Assembly (NCBI GenBank): GCA_001801495.1
Contig: MGXW01000042.1
Location: 1 to 7,174 of the forward strand
Reading direction: 5' to 3'
Origin: Gammaproteobacteria bacterium RIFCSPHIGHO2_12_FULL_37_34
GTDB taxonomy: Bacteria > Pseudomonadota > Gammaproteobacteria > DSM-16500
DNA length: 7,174 nucleotides
Shown: in pieces, positions 5,983-7,174 of the stretch
How positions within the stretch are numbered: the stretch's first letter is position 1
How the letters are laid out: every line of letters begins with the position of its first letter
Position numbers and translations under genes: made by a program
Notes under the pieces: generated by a model
The model's input: the letters and a program-made list of their open reading frames with translations, nothing else
Told to the model about the DNA's origin: nothing
Databases searched by the model: none

Positions 5983-6969
5983 TTAATTATTTTCAATCAA
6001 CCGTATGAGCAAATCAATATGAGTTTTAGTAGCATTTAAAGCAGGAATGTATCGCAATGATTGTCCACCTGCTTTTAAGAATATTTTTTTTCCTCGAATG
6101 GCGATTTCTTCTAATGTTTCTAGGCAATCAAGTGCAAATCCGGGGCAAATTACATCAATGTGCTTTATGCCACGTGATGGAAGCTCGGCCAATAATTTTT
6201 GTGTGTTGGGTTTTAGCCAACGACTATAGCCAAATCGGGATTGATAGCAAATGGTCCATGCTTTGCTTGGTAATTGAAGTTTAGCAGCTAATAGCTGAGC
6301 AGTTTGTTGACATTGTGTTTGGTAGGGATCACCTCTTAAAATAAATCGTTCTGGAATACCATGAAATGAGATGAGTAAGTGATGAGCTTCTTCTGTTTTA
6401 TTCCAGAGTTGACGGGTTGATGTAGCTAGCGCTTGCAAATAGTATTCATGAGTGGCGTAAGTTTCAATATAGGATAATTCAAGTTCAGTGGTTCCTGCTG
6501 ATAGTGCTTTTTTTATGCGATCAATACTTGATGCTGTTGTCGTATTAGAAAATTGTGGAAAAAGGGGGAGGGCAATTATTTTTTTTACATTTTTCTTTAT
6601 TAATTGTTTGATAGCTTCTTGAATAGAAGGTTGTCCATAATTCATGCCAATGGCGACTTCAACGGGGTGGGGATTCACTTGGTTTAGCGCTGCTTGTAAC
6701 TGTATTTCTAGATGTTGCATGGTTACCCGCATGGGCGAGCCATCAACCGTCCAGATTTGTTGATATAATTGTGCTGATCGATGAGGGCGTGTTGGTAAAA
6801 TGAACCCGTATAAAATAGGCAACCATAATAAGCGTGGTAATTGGATAACATGGTTGTCAGATAAAAATTCACGCAAATAATGCCGCACAGCTTGTTTGGT
6901 GGGAGCGAAAGGTGTGCCAGTATTTGTTAACAATACACCAATAGGAGTCGGTTGTTTGGATATACTCAT
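5983..6969 (-). CDS. hemH: Ferrochelatase (protoporphyrin ferro-lyase)
   Basis: Inserts Fe2+ into protoporphyrin IX in the last step of protoheme synthesis. 328 residues, usual for the family. Signatures: GVLLTNTGTP (11-20), LPLFPQFSNTTTASS (134-148), LISFHGIPERFILRGDPYQTQC (199-220) with the metal-site His H203, CYQSRFGYSRWLKPNT (241-256), and CPGFALDCLETLEEI (275-289) with the conserved Glu E284. The start is taken at ATG 6969; an in-frame TTG at 6978 is possible but has no ribosome-binding site, while only a weak GAG precedes the ATG. It appears to be the first gene of the minus-strand unit hemH-pagL-mrdA, with a candidate promoter at 7005-7033. No residue is obviously missing. Confidence 0.97.
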   Translation of the reverse strand: MSISKQPTPIGVLLTNTGTPFAPTKQAVRHYLREFLSDNHVIQLPRLLWLPILYGFILPTRPHRSAQLYQQIWTVDGSPMRVTMQHLEIQLQAALNQVNPHPVEVAIGMNYGQPSIQEAIKQLIKKNVKKIIALPLFPQFSNTTTASSIDRIKKALSAGTTELELSYIETYATHEYYLQALATSTRQLWNKTEEAHHLLISFHGIPERFILRGDPYQTQCQQTAQLLAAKLQLPSKAWTICYQSRFGYSRWLKPNTQKLLAELPSRGIKHIDVICPGFALDCLETLEEIAIRGKKIFLKAGGQSLRYIPALNATKTHIDLLIRLIENN

Positions 6970-6989
6970 GTTGCTCAAGGGCTGGGTAA

Positions 6990-7033
6990 TATGATACTCA
7001 AGATATCATAATCAATGATGTGTTTTTAAACAA
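6990..7033 (-). promoter_or_regulatory. Candidate hemH promoter with overlapping dyad
   Basis: On the minus strand TTGTTT (7028-7033), a 17-bp spacer and TATGAT (7005-7010) form a fair sigma-70 promoter, giving a leader of roughly 30 nt before ATG 6969. TATGATA (6990-6996) and TATCATA (7004-7010) form a 7-bp inverted repeat with a 7-bp spacer across the -10 box and start site, the usual place for a repressor site. Similarity to a Fur box was checked and is poor (about 10 of 19), so no regulator is named. Confidence 0.45.
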
Positions 7034-7086
7034 TCTATTCTTACAGGCAATACTATAGCGGCATCTTATATAGCTAAGTAGTATAA

Positions 7087-7174
7087 TGATCTTGCAACCT
7101 TTTAATGGGCAGTAGAAAGAGAGAAGCCCTGTTGTCGATACCACTGTTTTTCAAAAGCGACAGGCGAAAAATAT
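7087..7174 (-). mobile_element. Right end of an IS3-family insertion sequence, cut by window edge
   Basis: The plus-strand sequence from 7087 begins TGATCTTGCAACC and continues to TGGGCAG, resembling the terminal repeat of IS3 (TGATCTTACCCAGC...TGGACA as I recall it). The element's transposase frame ends inside this repeat, as is usual for IS3-family OrfB. Only about 88 bp are visible, so the element may be complete or a fragment. It ends some 54 bp upstream of the candidate hemH -35 box, leaving that promoter intact. The other end and the target duplication lie outside the window. Confidence 0.6.
7102..7174 (-). CDS. C-terminus of IS3-family transposase OrfB (partial)
   Basis: The last 23 codons of a frame entering from the right edge read YFSPVAFEKQWYRQQG, then FSLSTAH and a TAA stop at 7102-7104. 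The SPVAFE motif near the C-terminus is typical of IS3-family transposases (DDE integrase-core OrfB), where similar SPxxFE/YE blocks close the protein. No catalytic residue is in view. The stop lies within the terminal repeat of the element, which supports the assignment. Only the tail is seen, so whether the gene is intact cannot be judged. Confidence 0.55.
   Translation of the reverse strand, partial: YFSPVAFEKQWYRQQGFSLSTAH

Noticed and set aside
6990..7010. Fur box at the hemH promoter
   Set aside because: Only about half of the 19 consensus positions match; the dyad is described without naming a regulator.
7082..7087. Perfect TATAAT as a plus-strand promoter
   Set aside because: No acceptable -35 box at 16-18 bp, no extended -10, and no plus-strand gene follows within the window.

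Overview
The window is A+T-rich bacterial DNA. Apart from one gene, all coding runs on the minus strand. The gene set (ferrochelatase, PagL-type outer-membrane lipid A deacylase, PBP2, RodA, MltB) points to a Gram-negative bacterium, most likely a gammaproteobacterium. The low GC and the gene combination would fit Legionellales-like or other host-associated lineages, but that placement is inference.

Reading on the minus strand from right to left: (1) 7087-7174 holds the tail of an IS3-family insertion sequence that runs off the right edge. (2) 6970-7086 is the upstream region of hemH, with a candidate promoter and a dyad. (3) hemH (5983-6969), a pagL-like gene (5383-5943) and mrdA/PBP2 (3547-5373) follow with short gaps and look like one transcription unit. 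(4) At 2157-3546 mrdA is separated from its usual partner rodA by an oppositely oriented AAA_14/DUF4143 ATPase gene (2365-3504). (5) rodA (1017-2156) and mltB (1-964, cut at its 3' end by the window edge) complete a cell-elongation cluster: PBP2 transpeptidase, RodA glycosyltransferase and a lytic transglycosylase.

The most unusual part is the ATPase cassette. Its promoter and ribosome-binding site are covered by a large near-perfect palindrome (2317-2365). Its 3' end and the 3' end of mrdA lie in a second large inverted repeat (3491-3560). A 9-bp sequence, TGAGTATCG, occurs at 2287-2295 and inverted at 3541-3549, like terminal inverted repeats around the cassette. Removing the stretch between them would extend the mrdA frame by 24 codons. 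This suggests, but does not prove, that the cassette is a mobile unit that inserted into the 3' end of mrdA and split the mrdA-rodA operon.

Two enzymes lack residues expected from their families. The PagL-like protein has Thr where the catalytic Glu should be, and MltB lacks the acidic residues of the EF-hand-like calcium loop and the lipoprotein cysteine. No tRNA, rRNA or CRISPR array was recognised.
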